Shown here: piece by piece, positions 12,802-25,929 of the stretch
How positions within the stretch are numbered: position 1 is the first letter of the stretch
Layout: the number at the start of each line of letters is the position of its first letter
Assembly: GCF_000213175.1 (NCBI RefSeq)
Contig: NW_009799179.1
Location: 8,750,480 to 8,814,479 of the forward strand
Length of the DNA stretch: 64,000 nucleotides
Direction: 5' to 3'
From: Neurospora tetrasperma FGSC 2508
Lineage: Eukaryota; Ascomycota; Sordariomycetes; Sordariales; Sordariaceae
Notes under the pieces: generated by a model
Database searches by the model: none
Told to the model about the DNA's origin: nothing
What the model saw: the letters and a program-made list of their open reading frames with translations, nothing else
Program-made: the position numbers and the translations under genes

Positions 12802-15800
12802 ATTATAACCTCTATTAACTTTTATAAATAATTGTAAGTAAACTATTTTAATATTATTCTTACCCTAAAACTTATTAGAAGTATCCTTACCTTATATATA
12901 ATATATATATAATACTTTATTTTACTAATAATACTATTAAAAGGAGCAACGTAGCTATACTTATAATTAATAAAGCCTAGGCGCTATATAATATAATTAT
13001 ACTTACCCCGGCGAGGCGTTATAAACCCGCTACCCCTTATAGCTGGGGCCGCCCCCCCTTACAAACGACACTTCTATATTGTGAATGTAAAGAAGAACGT
13101 TATACCCGTAAAGCCACCCGCAAATACAACTTTCGAACTAATAAAGCGGCCTTAATTAAGGCTAAGAATAATTTACTTACTATAGCCGTAAATTTCCTAC
13201 TAGTAATACTATAATAATTATTTTTAATCTACTAATTATATATTTAATATATAGAATAAGGCTAATACCCTTATACTTCTTACTACAGACGGTGACTACT
13301 AACGCTATATTAAGTATAGTTTGAATTATACCTATATTATCCCTAATATTATATACGAACTATATAAGGTCGTGAACTATTATTAGTATATTTAGGCACT
13401 ATTGTACCTAGTTAAAGCGTATAACGCTTAGGACGCTTTACCGTATACTAGCTATATTAAACGCTATAGAAAATAGTATATTATAAAAGCAATTGTTAAA
13501 AGTTTACTTACCCTAGTAGAGGAAGGTTATATTATTTCTTTAATATAAATTCGTTTATTTCTATTAATAACAATAGTAAATAAAATCCTAATTATATATA
13601 AATTATATATAGGGCTAATATTACTACCTTTTTTAAGACCGGTATAGTGCCTATTTCCGCTCCCGTCTTCCGCCGCCTCGAGGCTAAAGTTAAGAGGTTG
13701 AAGGAACGCATCGTACAATTTAATAATATAACGGTTAAAGTCGCTACCGCGACTAATAAGTTTAAGGATACTATTATATTAGACTCCAATAAGGAGTAAG
13801 TTTATATATACTAACTATATATCTAAATACATACTATAGAATATAAATAAAGGCTCTAGTAACGTATAGTTATATATATTATTAAATTAGTTTATATAGA
13901 AAATAATTTTAAAATGAAGTTTGGAATAGATGTAAGTATAGTAGATATATTAATAGCAAACTTCAATATAATACACCTACCTCTACCTTTAATAAATATA
14001 AAAAATATAATTTACTTTTATAAATTATATATATACCTATATATATATAGTTATATTATTATAATTGCTACTACTACTGACGAATTTGAGGATACGTTGG
14101 AGCTGAGAGTAAGTAGGTAAAGGTAGATAGATATATAATAGTTATATATCCGAGCTTTCGGCGGAGAATCTAATTGTAAGTAAATAGTATATCCGCATAT
14201 ATACTATATATACGAAGATATACAAAATAATATAGTAGTATATAAATTAGTAACTATTATTCAATTTTAATATTATCTTATTAAAAAATATAGAATAAGG
14301 GATTATTCGTAGTATAAATATTGTAAATCCTATTTATAATATTAAAGTGAAGTAAATAATAAAAGTGTTATAATTTTTAATTCGAAAATAAAAATAAATA
14401 ACCGTTATACTTAGTTCTATAAATGTTTATATTATAAAATATATAAGATTAGAATATAATATAACTATAAACTTACTATTCTTATTTAGGATAAAGGTAA
14501 GGTAAATTGTTAATTTATTTACTAAATTCTATTTGTAAACTATTACTCCTTTCTTTATTTTCTTTTATATTTAAATTAATTTTTTCCTCGTTAACTTTTC
14601 CTATTTTATACGTATAGATTTCTATTATACCTAACTATTATAACCTTATATTATAAGTTAGAGGGTAAGTAATCGACGGTTGGTAGGGAAATAATTATAC
14701 TATTTACATTAATATTCTTCCTCCTATAAATATTTTATACGCTTGTATTCTTCTACCTTACCTATAATTTAACTTCGATTTATACGTAGAACGAAATACG
14801 CGAATTACTTTATAAATATACCCAACTATAAATAAAATAATAAATTAACTATAGGGCTTAATATTAGCAAACGTTTATAAATAATTATATTTTACCCTTA
14901 TAAATAGAATATATATTAATAGGGTATTATAATAGTATACGTAAACGTATTTTACGCTAATAACCTATACCCTACGTACGGATATTTCTATAGTCCGGTG
15001 GAGAACCCTAATCTAAGCTATATTCCGCCTATAAGAATTAAAAGTAAAGTTTATTCCTTTATACCTTTACTTATATTAAATATATATTAATACGTATTAA
15101 ACTATAAAGGCGATTTAAAGGAGGAGGATACTTTTAATACCCCGAATCTAATATACTATATTATTTCTAAAGTCAATAATACTATTTATCCTATTATCGT
15201 CGGCTCCAACCGGTAATATAGATTTACTACTACGAATAACGTAATTTTCCAACCTACGGTATACTTTATATTAATTAGTAATTATATATATTCAATTATT
15301 TTTTTTATTAATATTTTTAAAGATACGCCAGCACTTTCGGAATATATATCCCGCGGTTGTAATTAAAATTAATAGAGCCCGTATTACCGATGTAGAAACG
15401 TTCGCCAGCCGTAAATATATACCTTTCTTTATATATTTTAATATATATTTCTTATATATTACTTTTATTAATTATAGTTCCATAATATATTAATTTAATA
15501 TATTCTAACCTAGTAATAGCATTATAATAATTTTCACTACTTTCCTACTAATACTTAGGTTCTAAATAGAATTAGTAAGAAGTTGGAAGAATTTATTAGG
15601 CTTAACGGGCAATTTAAAAGTATTTATAATTAATTTTTTATTTATAAAATAAATTCCTCGCTATAATTACCTATCCCTACTATAACCTCTCTATATTTAT
15701 ATTATATTACTAATACTTTATACCTCTATTTATAGTTATATAAAGGAAAGGGATTAATTTAATATAAACTTCCTCCTATTCAATATAGTAACCCACTACC

Positions 15801-16830
15801 TACAATCTACTACAATTATATATAAATTAATAATTAAGAGGTAATATATTACTAATTTTCTCGTTTAACTACCTATTATTAAATAGTACCGTCCTAAGAT
15901 AGTTATAAATTACCCTAATTTATATATATAATAAATATATATACTAACTTATTATAAAATTGCCTTTAGGTTATTAATAGTAATAAGGATAATAATATAT
16001 ATATAACCGGAAAGAATAATAGCGAACCTACTAGCGAGAATAGTAGTAAAGGTAATAAGAATAATAATAAGGAATATAACGAGGAAGAGTATAATAATAA
16101 GGAGGATAATAAGGAGAATAACGAGGAGGAGTATAAGGAGGATACTACTACCGCCCCTAAACTGCCCGCCGTTACTTCTAAACTATCCGCCGCCGCCTTT
16201 AAACTATCCGCCGCCGCCTTTAAACTACTTACCGCCGCCCCTAAACCGTCCGCCGCTGCCCCTAAGCCCCCTAGTACCCCGGGGCTTATTACCCCGAACC
16301 CGGTATATTATATTACTAATACTATTTATAATATAACCCTCCTACCCGGGATTCCGATTAATACTTCCGTAAATACGGGTCTTTTAATTATTACTACTCC
16401 GCGGCGCCCGAAAAACCGAATAAATATTCCCGTTAACGGTAAATAATATATAAAATATATATTAATAATATCTATATTTAAATTAACCTAAGTACTTATA
16501 CCCTACAAACTATTAAATTTAATATTAAATGCCCTACCCCCTCTAATAATATTAACCCGTCGCCTACTAAGAAGTAGGACCTATATATAGGATATATAAT
16601 ATTTATATAATAATTATATAATAATTATATAATAATTATTAGAATATTAATATTGCATTTGACTATAAAATAGTCTTAATAGAAATTTTTATTATAGAAA
16701 AAAGAATAAGATTATAATGAATTATACTTTTAAACGCACCGAATTTCTTAGTACTAACTTAATATATTCGGTAGTTAAGTACTGTAGTTAGTAGTATAAA
16801 TTTGAATTATTATATATTATATATATTATA
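12802..16830. repeat. AT-rich RIP-degraded repeat block, right flank of the gypsy element
   Basis: This continues the older repeat interrupted by the gypsy element. Two short coding-like remnants stand out: one near 13080-13200, in plus frame, with basic residues and AALIKAKNN, and one near 13600-13790 with ARLEAK- and KVATATNKFKD-like wording. Near 16080-16430 a stop-poor stretch encodes an acidic N/E/K tract followed by alanine/lysine/proline repeats. I cannot name the element. AT-rich DNA ends sharply near 16830, where GC-normal sequence resumes. Confidence 0.6.
16151..16266. repeat. 21-bp minisatellite in a degraded coding remnant
   Basis: Consecutive 21-bp units of the form CCGCCGCCGCCTTTAAACTA are visible, with variants carrying CCTAAACCG. 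In frame they encode seven-residue units such as AAAFKLS and AAPKPS, five to six copies. The repeat sits in an AT-rich block but is itself GC-rich. It looks like the repeat region of a former protein. Confidence 0.7.
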
Positions 16831-17470
16831 TACAATTGGTATCATATTATATAACTATTATATACAAATGTAACAGACGTATAGTTGTAATTTACATTTG
16901 TACACATAACAATCACAGAAATACAGTCGGTACTTTCGGCTTAAGGAAAGTGGAGTATATACGGACCAGTCTAATGCCCCTAATGACTATGCCTATAGAA
17001 TGCCACTCGCGAACCCCGGATTTACCAAGCTGGCTGGGGACAGGCACAGGGACCGTTAGGTAGGGGGTTGACGTTTTTTGGTTCCACTATTAAGGCATTT
17101 TCACATGCTGAGGCCATGACCGTGGATCGGCCCCAGAAGACAACTGAAACTCTGCCTAATGGATGGGAAAAATGAGAACATACATAGACACTTTCTGAAG
17201 GATGAATCAGATATTATCTGTTGTAATTCCTATCGATTGCCCCTCTACTCACTCGTGTTTCCCTGAGGCATCCAATCGATCCCTATCCTTTTCTTAACAA
17301 CACCTCATCCTTAGTTAGAATGGTGGTCAACTCGCCTGCTGCTTCGAGACAATCCGCTGTCATGCTACGTTAAAAGGTATCATTCAAGATCCGACATGAG
17401 AAGTTGAGAGAAAAAGAAAGAAAAAAACAAAAAGAACTGTCACCCCATCTACATTGATATAACTCCCCTT
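16831..17470. other. Intergenic: transition from AT-rich block to Hsp70-like gene 3' flank
   Basis: GC content rises abruptly at about 16830-16920. No gene is supported. The last part, up to 17470, is the probable 3' UTR of the minus-strand Hsp70-family gene. Confidence 0.6.
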
Positions 17471-19899
17471 TTACCTGAACCTCGCGCGGCAGCGGCCCAT
17501 GACCTCTCCTTGGCACACCAGCTCAGCGCTAAATTCGGAACCGTCCAAAGTGAGATAGATATCGAAATAGACACGGTAGAAGGTACCCTGTGGTGTATCC
17601 ATCCGTTCAAAATCCTTCTCAAGGTTCTTGCGCGACAGATCCGACGTGAGCGTTACCACTTCCTTAATCCCTGTTTCGACATTGTCAGTTTTGATTCATG
17701 ATCAAACAGTAGAAAGGATGACTCACTTGGATCTTTGGTATACTCCGGGCAGACATCATCGTCGCAGGCATACAGGATATCTTCGTACATGAGAGTAGCA
17801 CCGGGTGCCACTTGACGGAAGAAGGAAACCTTGACCGGCTCGCCGATCTTGACCTTCTGTCCCTTCTGGACAAATATCTGTCGCGTGAACTTGCAGCGAT
17901 CCTTGCCATCGAGTGAGGGAACACGGTACGCCTCAGGATGGTAACCCTCCTTGAAAGGTTGGAGGGTGGCCATGAGGTAGTGGCGACGAGCGACACGATG
18001 TGTGATAACTCTTTCAGTGATACCAGCCGTGACGGCACCCTTGACGATAGCAGCGACCGAGTCCATGGGGCGGACAACCTTGGACTGAAATTGCGGGGGA
18101 ACGTGAAGCTTGATCTGCTGAAAGAGGTATTCCGACGCACCGAAACCACCAACGACAAGGATGTTCTGCAGTGTGCGATTTTGTGCTTGAATGGCAATGA
18201 TCTGGTTTCTGACAAGCTCCAAGATACGGTTTACTACCGGCTCGAAGCATTGTAGAATCTCCTCGTTTGTGAACGTCATATAACCTTCTTCGATGCCTGC
18301 TTCAGGAAATTCAGCTTCGATACCAACGTCGACAGCCCACTTCTGACCGTTATTCCGGAAGTCGGCCTTGATTCGGTTTTCAAAGTCCATGATGCACTTG
18401 GCGTAGACGCGACCGGCAGTCTTGGATCCATCAGGTAGCTTCATCTTCCTGATCTTTGTCCGCAGAATGTTACTGAAGTTGCGGTTAAGGGCAGTCGAAC
18501 CGCACGAGTCACCAGAGCCAGCGGTGCATTCTGCCACGGTGAACGGGTTCTCGTCCTCGACTTCATACGCGATCAAATCCACCGTTCCACCACCACAATC
18601 GACAATGAGAACCGCATCGTGTACCTTGAGGTTCAGAAGGCCCGTCTTGGAGCAGAAGAGAGCTGCGGCTTCGGGCTCACTGACCAGCGTAAGACGGTTG
18701 TCGTTCTCATCGCGGAGGAAGCCAGCCTGAATGGCAGCAGCTCGCGTCGCGGCCTTTCCAGCATCGTTCCAAATAGCAGGGACCGTAAGATAGTAGCGGA
18801 TGTTCCTCTCTTCACGGTTGAAGACTTCACCCAGAGTCTTCAGGAGCGCGGCGCGCATGGCCTGGCGGAGCTTGAACAGATAGTCGGCCGCGACATCGAT
18901 CTCTGACTTTCCAGGTGGAAGAGGCGGCAGGTTAATGGGATCGATATAGGTGTTGCCCGACAGCATAAGCTGGAGCTTGAACCACTCCACTTTTTGCACG
19001 CCAGGTTTTGGGTAACCAGTTGGTGCTAGGGCATCCGCAATGTCGGGGCCCCATCCAACAACCTTCTGATACTGGTCATAGTAGAGGACGGTGGGGATCT
19101 GCACGAGAGTATATTAGTTTTATGGTTCATGCGAATGGTACGCCAACAATGGGAGGTCACCGAACCTTTTGCTTTGTGTAAGAGCCTGCGCCGGGCCACT
19201 CTGTAATGATGTCCTCCTTGGCCTCATTGTTGGTTGCGAAAGCAAAAGCGACACCAGAGAAGGTGGTACCCTATGATGACTAGGTTAGCAAACGGCACGC
19301 GGAGACTAGTCTGGGTCTATAAGACTTACAAAGTCGATACCAACAATGAGCTGAGCCTTGCTACGGCTGTTGCCCTCCACCTCGGCAGCGGCGTTGCGAT
19401 AGGGAGCAACGGGGCCGGTGGGCTGGGGCGGCGGAGGGTATCCTTGAGCACCAGCATATCCCGGCGGGCCTCCTTGTAGAGGAGGAGGACCACCTCCCAT
19501 GACGGGCGGAGGATAGCCGGAGACAGGGGGAGCCCCAGTGTTGATGGGTGGGGGACCGCCGACCATTTGCGACGGCGGCGTGCGGGTCGGGCCTTGGTTC
19601 GTCAAAGGGCTGGTCCGGCCAACAGGACCGGGAGGGCCTGGCGGATAGTTTGCGGAGTAGCTGGGCGGCCGTGGTCCGGCGCCTGGATGATTCATTTGAG
19701 GGAGACTCTGCTGAGACGAGTTGGACGCAACGGAGGGCGCAGGACCCGGGCGGGCCTGGAAGAGCTGCGATAATTGAGGGGCTACTCCGGGGGGCGGGGT
19801 GGGCGACTGCTGCTGATGATCAGGATTCGGCTGTATGCTGGCGGTCGATTTGCGTTTGCCAAAACCAAAGCCTTTCAGGCGAGAGTTCATAGAACTCAT
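17471..19899 (-). CDS. Hsp70-family actin-like ATPase with proline-rich N-terminal extension
   Basis: Four exons (read 19899-19330, 19270-19166, 19098-17727, 17670-17471) give 748 residues; the introns are 59, 67 and 56 bp. Residues 1-185 are Pro/Gly/Gln-rich and look disordered. The nucleotide-binding domain follows: phosphate-1 motif VGIDFGTTFSGVAFAF spanning the first splice at about 185-200, phosphate-2 VDCGGGTVDL at about 391-400, and adenosine motif VVGGFGASEYLF at about 540-551. The C-terminal part after about 600 is short and lacks a canonical Hsp70 substrate lid or EEVD end. This resembles fungal Hsp70-like/HSPA12-like proteins more than the classical 640-residue chaperones. Known family chemistry is ATP binding and hydrolysis; the client and location are unknown. 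The second intron has a weak donor (GTTCGG), but frame and family conservation support it. Confidence 0.88.
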
Positions 19900-22800
19900 A
19901 AGGGAGGACCGCCGAGGATATTAGGATTAGGAAGGAGAAAGGACACGAGGGAAGGAGAAAGACTGCAAGCAAGCAAGCAAGCAGGCAACCGAGGGGTGGG
20001 ATGGATGGATGGATGGATGGACGGCCAGGCTTTAGCTAGGTCGAAGAGGCGCAAGCAGCAAAGTGCAAAGAATGGGACGGGACCGTACGGACAGGGACGG
20101 GAACGAGGACCGCAAAGCTGAATGGGCGACTGACGGAATGACTGGACGCGGGACTGGAGGGAGCAAGACCTGACTGCTGCGAGAGAGACAGAGGCAGACG
20201 GCGGCGAGCGGGCGTGAGAAATTAGGACACAAGAGGCAGGGTCGGGTATGAGGTTGCAGTGGCTTTGTGGATGGGGGGGGCTGCAACTGCGCTTGGCTCG
20301 TTGTTGGTGTTGGTGTTGTTGTTGTCTTCGGTTAAGTTGTCTAAGCCTGCCTGCGATTCCGTCTGGGCGACTAATCCGCACTCCTCCCGTGTTCGTGACT
20401 TTTGTAGTGTAGAGATATACAGCCAGGGATGACCCAGCGAATCTACAGGGCAGCCAAGTGACAAAGTCCTTCGCAACTAGTCTAACAGGCACAAAGCAGC
20501 GACCGACAACATGCAAATCGAAATGGTAGATTTACCTAGGTGGAGGTGACGATCAATTGAATGAGTCCTGGTGTCAAGGGAGGGTATGAGAACCAGTCAA
20601 AGAACTCCGCTGTTGGCTGCCGTGAGACGGAAGGACTTCAAAACACTGGGGTAGGACCTGCTGTGCCTGGAGCAGCGACTGTGGTCGTGGGTGCCCGCGC
20701 AGGTGGGAGCGGGATGTCCACGGCTGGCCGGGATCCCGGGCAATGCTGGACGACCTACCATAGCGGCGGCGGTGGGCTGGCGGGCAGTGGCAGGGCAGTC
20801 GGGCACCTCTCAGGGCAGCGACAAGAGTGGACGCAGACAGCCCAGCTGTGGGGTTTCGGATCCTTCCTCCAAACAAACCCGCAGTTGGGCGCTAGCAATG
20901 AACCAGGGATCTGGGTGGGAGTGTAAGGCTGAGCGCCCGCTAATGTACCTCTATACTAGAACAAATATCGAGATCACGAGCTGGCGCCAGTCACAGAGGA
21001 ATCTTGATGTTGATTTTGTAGAGGGCTGTGAATTGAGAGATGCCTGGAGTGGACTGATGCCAACCAATGTCAACGGGTTCACACACCAAACACCTTGAGC
21101 AGATGAACTCCAAGGTGCAGGAGATGGACAATCAGATGTGCCATGACGATGAGCTGATGTTTGATAGAGGCCCAGGTCCATATAGTGTAGAAGATTTGAC
21201 AGATGAAGCAAATCAATGGGTTGTTCTGAAGCTTCCCGTAACTCTCCGCCATTAGGACACTGGAATAACCCCAATCTGCTGTGTTACTGTCCGTACTGTG
21301 GACGCTCGAGTTGAAACAGCATCCATGTGGTGTGAAACGCGCGAAAATTCAGATAGTCGGAATACCAGTTGGGGTTTGCGATGAAAGAAATACATGGGAC
21401 GAACTCGTACTCGTTGCTCTTCTCACAGTGCCACCCTCCCTCTAGACCTATGCACCTACCAATTTGATGCTCTGGTACCACCGTATGTCGGATGACAGCG
21501 GGGAAAGCTTGAGATGGAGGCCAGGATGAGGTAGCTGCTCTAGTCGAGTCTTGGGACACCAACACCGACGCTTATTCCAAACACCATTTACTAGACTTTC
21601 ACTGGAAAGCAGAATGTACAATCGCACTTCGACTTTATTACGGTCGCTAACTCGTAGTGATCGAAAAACTGTGTCTTGGAGAGTGGGGCGAGTTGAGGCC
21701 GTTGCAGTGATGAGAGATGCTCGCTGCCAAGACCACCCGACGCCTGCACGCCTACCTAGTGGAAGATTACCTAGGTATGATAAGGTAACACGTGGAACGC
21801 CACTTTCCCTTTCGTGCACCCTTCAGGTTGTTCAACAAATCCCGTCTCCCTCTTGTTTGCTCATGAGCCTTTCATTCCCTCAGCCAGGAAGTGTCACGTC
21901 GACTGATTCTCAGGACATCTCCTTTGACTCGAGAAGAAACTTCATTGACAGTCACGAGCAACTCAAAGCTGAATGTCAAGGCGCGATCCCCTCCGCATCT
22001 GAGGATAACTTGTGGGTCAAGTTTTCCCCAGTCCCACGTCCGAAGTGTAGTGTAGTGTACACTACGCAGTATATGGCGTCACTTGGCTGTGCCTGACCTA
22101 GACCTGAAGTGGTCAAGCCTGGATAGGACTTCAGAAGAGTCTCGTAGGACTTTCGCTGTTGAAGCGGCTCTCAAGAGTTGCGAACAATTGATTTGCTGCC
22201 GGCGGTATTAAGGCAAACTGCCATCATGATGGCTGTGCCTAGCCTTGCTTTCCTCCTCCAAGTCTCACCAATAGGAGCTCTGGCAGTGCCCTCCACGACA
22301 GCTCCTGTGACTTCCTCTCGTCGCCTGCCAAACTCCTGCTCAATGCTCAGCCGCAACCCTGTCTGGTTGTGATGGAGCTGCCTGCCGGTTCAATGACATT
22401 CGTGGGTTGGTTCGAGAAGCAAAGGGACATCATCAACACCGTCTCGGCCGCGGGCTTCCGACGGATGTGATCCTTGCACTGTCGGGTTGGTTCGCGGGTG
22501 TCTATCGGTTGATCCAAGATGCGGAAGCGCCCCTCCCGCCATGTCATGTGTGGACATAAAGACTACCGAGAAACCAACGTGAGAAGAATACGGAGCGTTA
22601 ACCTGCCCACAACCACCTTCATTCTTGATATGCTTGAGTGCTCTGTCACGTTTTCTCGAATCGTCTTTACTATATATGTAGCAAATGCTACTGACTCCAA
22701 GAGCAGCTCCGGCCGCCCAACTCTTCGACTACTGTTCATCGGATCCACGTGTTTCCAGCGCCCGCGCCGGCCGTCGGTCATGCCCCATAGGTATCAAACG

Positions 22801-23585
22801 TCCTTATCGAAAAGCCTCATTCCCGGAAGAAGCTCAATCTGGACGTCGTACCTTGGCTCGATGTCTCCGCTGCTCGAGTCTTACGACGATGAACCCGAAT
22901 ACGCCCTACAGAGGACCAGGTACAACTGTGCCTGATGACCTGAACTTTTCTTTGCCCACTCAAAACATGTTATCTTCACCTTCCGCAAGCGCGGGCTGGC
23001 GTGATTCCATATAAAGTTCAATCACAACCTGGCATCACCTACGGTGAACAATCAGCAACTCAAACACAACGAGAACGATATCTCGGTGGACTCGAGTCTT
23101 TCCATTCTCTAACTTTTGAGTTATCTATCGTAAGCGCTACCAGTGGGCGAAATGCGGGTGCCTAGAAATTGCCCTGGAATCGGCCCATGTCTGCCAGAAT
23201 CGGGTTGGTGCTGACTACGACTCCAGTCATATTTAGTGAACCAAGACGGTGGAAGATTACACAACGACTCCTGATATAGTCAGCTTTCTACCCCTGGTGG
23301 CGCGTAGACGACGTGGATATGTAGCGCCCGGCGTATATGTGCAACGGTGCCAGATCCACCGAGAAGGCTGCTGGGTCGATTTTTTGAGTTCGCCGAAGGA
23401 GTATGCATCTGACCAACACCATCCTGATGCGACAAACTCGTCTACGTGCTGTTGACCGTGAATCTCGGAGACACAAAAATGCCGGATCGATCCTCCGCAG
23501 AAGCGTGTCCGACAATCATTGTACTTACCGGAGCGGCATCGGGGTGGATGGTCTATAAGTTGTGGGCAAACCGGCAGGTAACCGA
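19900..23585. other. Gene-poor interval upstream of the Hsp70-like gene
   Basis: The first 600 bp should hold the promoter and 5' UTR of the minus-strand Hsp70-like gene and contain tetranucleotide runs (AAGC near 19970, GGAT near 20001). From 20.5 to 23.6 kb several frames of 100-180 codons exist on both strands, but none has a recognisable domain. One short stretch at 22224 (MMAVPSLAFLLQ, then PIGALAVP) looks like a signal peptide but ends after 49 codons. I treat the interval as intergenic or decayed sequence. Confidence 0.5.
19968..20022. repeat. Tetranucleotide microsatellites (AAGC)n and (GGAT)n
   Basis: AAGCAAGCAAGCAAGCAGGC begins near 19968 and GGATGGATGGATGGATGGAT near 20000. Both lie in the presumed 5' leader or promoter of the Hsp70-like gene. 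Confidence 0.9.
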
Positions 23586-23589
23586 CAGT

Positions 23590-24345
23590 TTGGGGAAGAC
23601 GCACCCCCCGGAGGTTGTTCCGGAAATGGCGACCTGAAGTATTACCTTTAACGACTTATACCGAGAAGTCGCCCATCGGCGTAACAGCCGTGTCCTACGG
23701 GCATCACCACTCACCTTCACCGTCACCAGCGCCGCCTGAATACCAACCGTTGTTCTACCCGTTAGCATATCTTCAACCGGGTTGATATAGGGACTCGCTG
23801 GAAATGTACGGCGGGTCGCAGATGGGCTATCCACCATCGCAGGCCGGACGTTCTACGGGGCCCCGCAAACAAGAGAAACGAGAGGATCTGCGGCATCAAA
23901 CGGAACTTTTTTTTCTCATTCTATTCGCCGGCGAAGGCCTATTTCTCGATGGGATTGCGATAGGCGTAGGAGTGGGAGTTGGCGTTGGGACCAAGAGCGA
24001 CAGCGACAGTGCCGGAGCGCAAGCAAACCTCACCTTCATTTACCCAACCATGGAGTTACCTGCACTGACAAAACTCCCAGGACCGCCTCATCAAGTACAT
24101 CATCCACAATGACATTCGCAACGGCAACAGCAACCTCAACCACCCCAACAACACCCATCAACTGGCTAGGCGCTGGCGAGATAATGTATTCTACGAAGAA
24201 TGGCGCTAGATTACACCATACGTGTGGAATCGATTATGTCGGCGACGGGGTCGCTCACAACTTGACGAACACGAAGACGACGCCCCTTGACGAGTGCATC
24301 AAGGAATGCTCGGCGATTAACAGGTGTATTGGAGGAAAGATGGAA
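23590..24345 (+). pseudogene. Broken PAN/Apple-domain single-pass membrane protein gene
   Basis: Pieces of one protein follow each other in shifted frames. PPEVVPEMAT ends in a TGA at 23635, while the frame one base later continues directly as EVLPLTTYTEKSPIG. A proline/tyrosine-rich segment (APPEYQPLFYPLAYLQPG) is cut by TGA at 23783. The frame resumes through KQEKRE, a hydrophobic segment ending in IAIGVGVGVGVG (23911-23985) and SDSDSAGAQ. About 24050-24110 the frame shifts again to TATSTTPTTP and then a cysteine-spaced HHTCGIDYVGDG...DECIKECS...RC segment typical of PAN/Apple domains. Many filamentous fungi carry proteins with this order: PEVVP-like N-terminus, Pro/Tyr-rich tail, ICG-loop, membrane helix, Thr-rich linker, PAN. 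Charged residues now interrupt the helix. I infer a decayed copy; undetected introns could explain one shift but not the stops. Confidence 0.55.
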
Positions 24346-25632
24346 AGTCTTTCAGGACGATGGGCGGGTGAAGTTTCGCTGACTGTGAAAAAAAAAGAAA
24401 AAAAAAAAAAAAGAAAAAGGCTTATACAAGTCACACTCTGCGGAGATGGCATACAGCTAGGCTGTCATGATTGAATAAAGAAATGGGCTGTATGGCATGA
24501 GCCCGAGAAGTGAAGACATGGACACTAAGCGCTCGGAAACGCTCATTCCTCACGCAAATTGTATATTAGCTGGGATGGAAGCCCCCGCGGCTCTAAACCA
24601 AAGTGGCTGTTTTATCAGGAACAGCCAGTTGAGGAGACACTTGGAAGAAGAGTTGATGAAAGATCATTGGGTGCTGATTGTGGTATAATATCGCAGGCCG
24701 CAAGCGCAGATGTTCAGCTATGGGAGGTTCTGTTTCAGCAAAACGTGTTGGGTAATGCAGGAAAAAGGGAACCGTAAGGCTTGGAGGACGATATACCACG
24801 AGGAAATATGGCTGGGGAAATTGAAGACAGTTGATGTATGGGAGGTAACACATGTGTCAATGCAAGAAAACATTTTAACCTATTTCATCTGTTACCTTGT
24901 CGATGGTTGCATGTCGAAGGGGGGACCGTAGACAGTTCCCAGAAGCCCTCGCAGTAATTCTAGGCTCTCGCCCATGGTACCCAAATGTGCTGCGACCGCC
25001 GTTATGTGTGATGTATCGCGTTCAACACTGAGTTCGTGCACCGAGTTCGACACGGTGATAACTGCCGAAAACAAAGGCCTGGACCGCCGCCGTCAGAGCG
25101 AGCTATCGGAGAAAGAAACCAATACAACCTCCGCATCACTACCCGACGGCGCCGTCACCATCGTCGGGTGTACCGGTGTAACAAGTCTCAGTGGAGTCAG
25201 TCCCCATCCGGCGTTCCACGCGTCGGGGTGAAATCTTCGACGGCGACCAGGTTGGTCGTCCTACCCTTGCCCCGCGCGGTGTGCGACTTTGTGGGAACTG
25301 AATTGAGTCGGTCCCCTCTCTCCTCCTTTCTTGGCTAGTTGGAGAAAGAAGTCTTCAAGGGTCCCTTCTGAGAGGTGACGTTTGTAACACATCTCGTCTT
25401 GATCTGCTACAGGACCAGAGCGGGTTCTTCAGTAAAGCTCTCCCGAGTTCCATCGTCGTGTGCTCATTCACCACTCTCACGTTTTTCCCCGAGTTTTTGT
25501 TCGCGGGGTAACTACAATTTGACCGAACTTCCCCAATTTCTGGGGGATGATTTGTTTGGGGGAGAGACCTGGAGACGTGGGAGGGCGCACCGCACATCAC
25601 CCACATCTCTACTGTTGTCGGCCCGTATAGGC
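24346..25632. other. Gene-poor interval before the copia element
   Basis: An A-rich tract lies at 24387-24417 (AAAAAAAAAGAAAAAAAAAA then AAAAAGAAAAA). Downstream there are only short frames on both strands with no domain I recognise. Base composition is normal up to the copia LTR, with no visible spread of RIP. Confidence 0.5.
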
Positions 25633-25637
25633 CATAT
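25633..25637. repeat. Target-site duplication CATAT (left) of the copia element
   Basis: CATAT precedes the 5' LTR and is repeated at 31595-31599 directly after the 3' LTR. This fixes the element's borders and shows the inserted copy has not recombined with another. Confidence 0.88.
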
Positions 25638-25816
25638 TGTCGGATACTGGAGGTAACCGGGGTGCCAGCCCAGTACCTTACGTAAGCTAGCATCCCTGGC
25701 CACCTTCTGGATACTAGATTTTCTGTATAAGGGATTAGCCCACATCAGAGCTCTATATAATATACAGTCTGCACCCTCTACTGAATTAATACCCCTGCTC
25801 GTGCTCGTATTCTATA
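25638..25816 (+). repeat. 5' LTR of the copia element
   Basis: Starts TGTCGGATACTGGAGG and ends CGTATTCTATA, where the 3' copy ends in CA. It matches 31414-31594 with a small indel near its start and otherwise transitions only. Confidence 0.9.
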
Positions 25817-25929
25817 ATTAAGAGTCTTATACACAATAATCACCGTTTGAAGTAATCCAGGCAAATACAGTACAATAATTCCCTACCAAAGTAAATAAAT
25901 ATTACTAACGTAAATAATACGACGTGATA

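Noticed and set aside
17685-19899. Several frames of 65-176 codons on either strand across the Hsp70-like gene
   Set aside because: They overlap conserved Hsp70 exons in another frame or strand and have no domain of their own.
19896-20516. Minus-strand frame of 206 codons upstream of the Hsp70-like gene
   Set aside because: It lies in the promoter/leader region, is dominated by microsatellite translation and has no recognisable domain.
21551-22096. Plus-strand frame of 181 codons
   Set aside because: No domain or signal, no convincing splice partners, and antisense frames of similar length overlap it.
24387-24417. A-rich tract as a poly-A tail of a processed pseudogene or LINE
   Set aside because: It contains interrupting G residues, has no target duplication that I can see, and the PAN-like remnant before it has no reverse transcriptase or intronless parent to compare.
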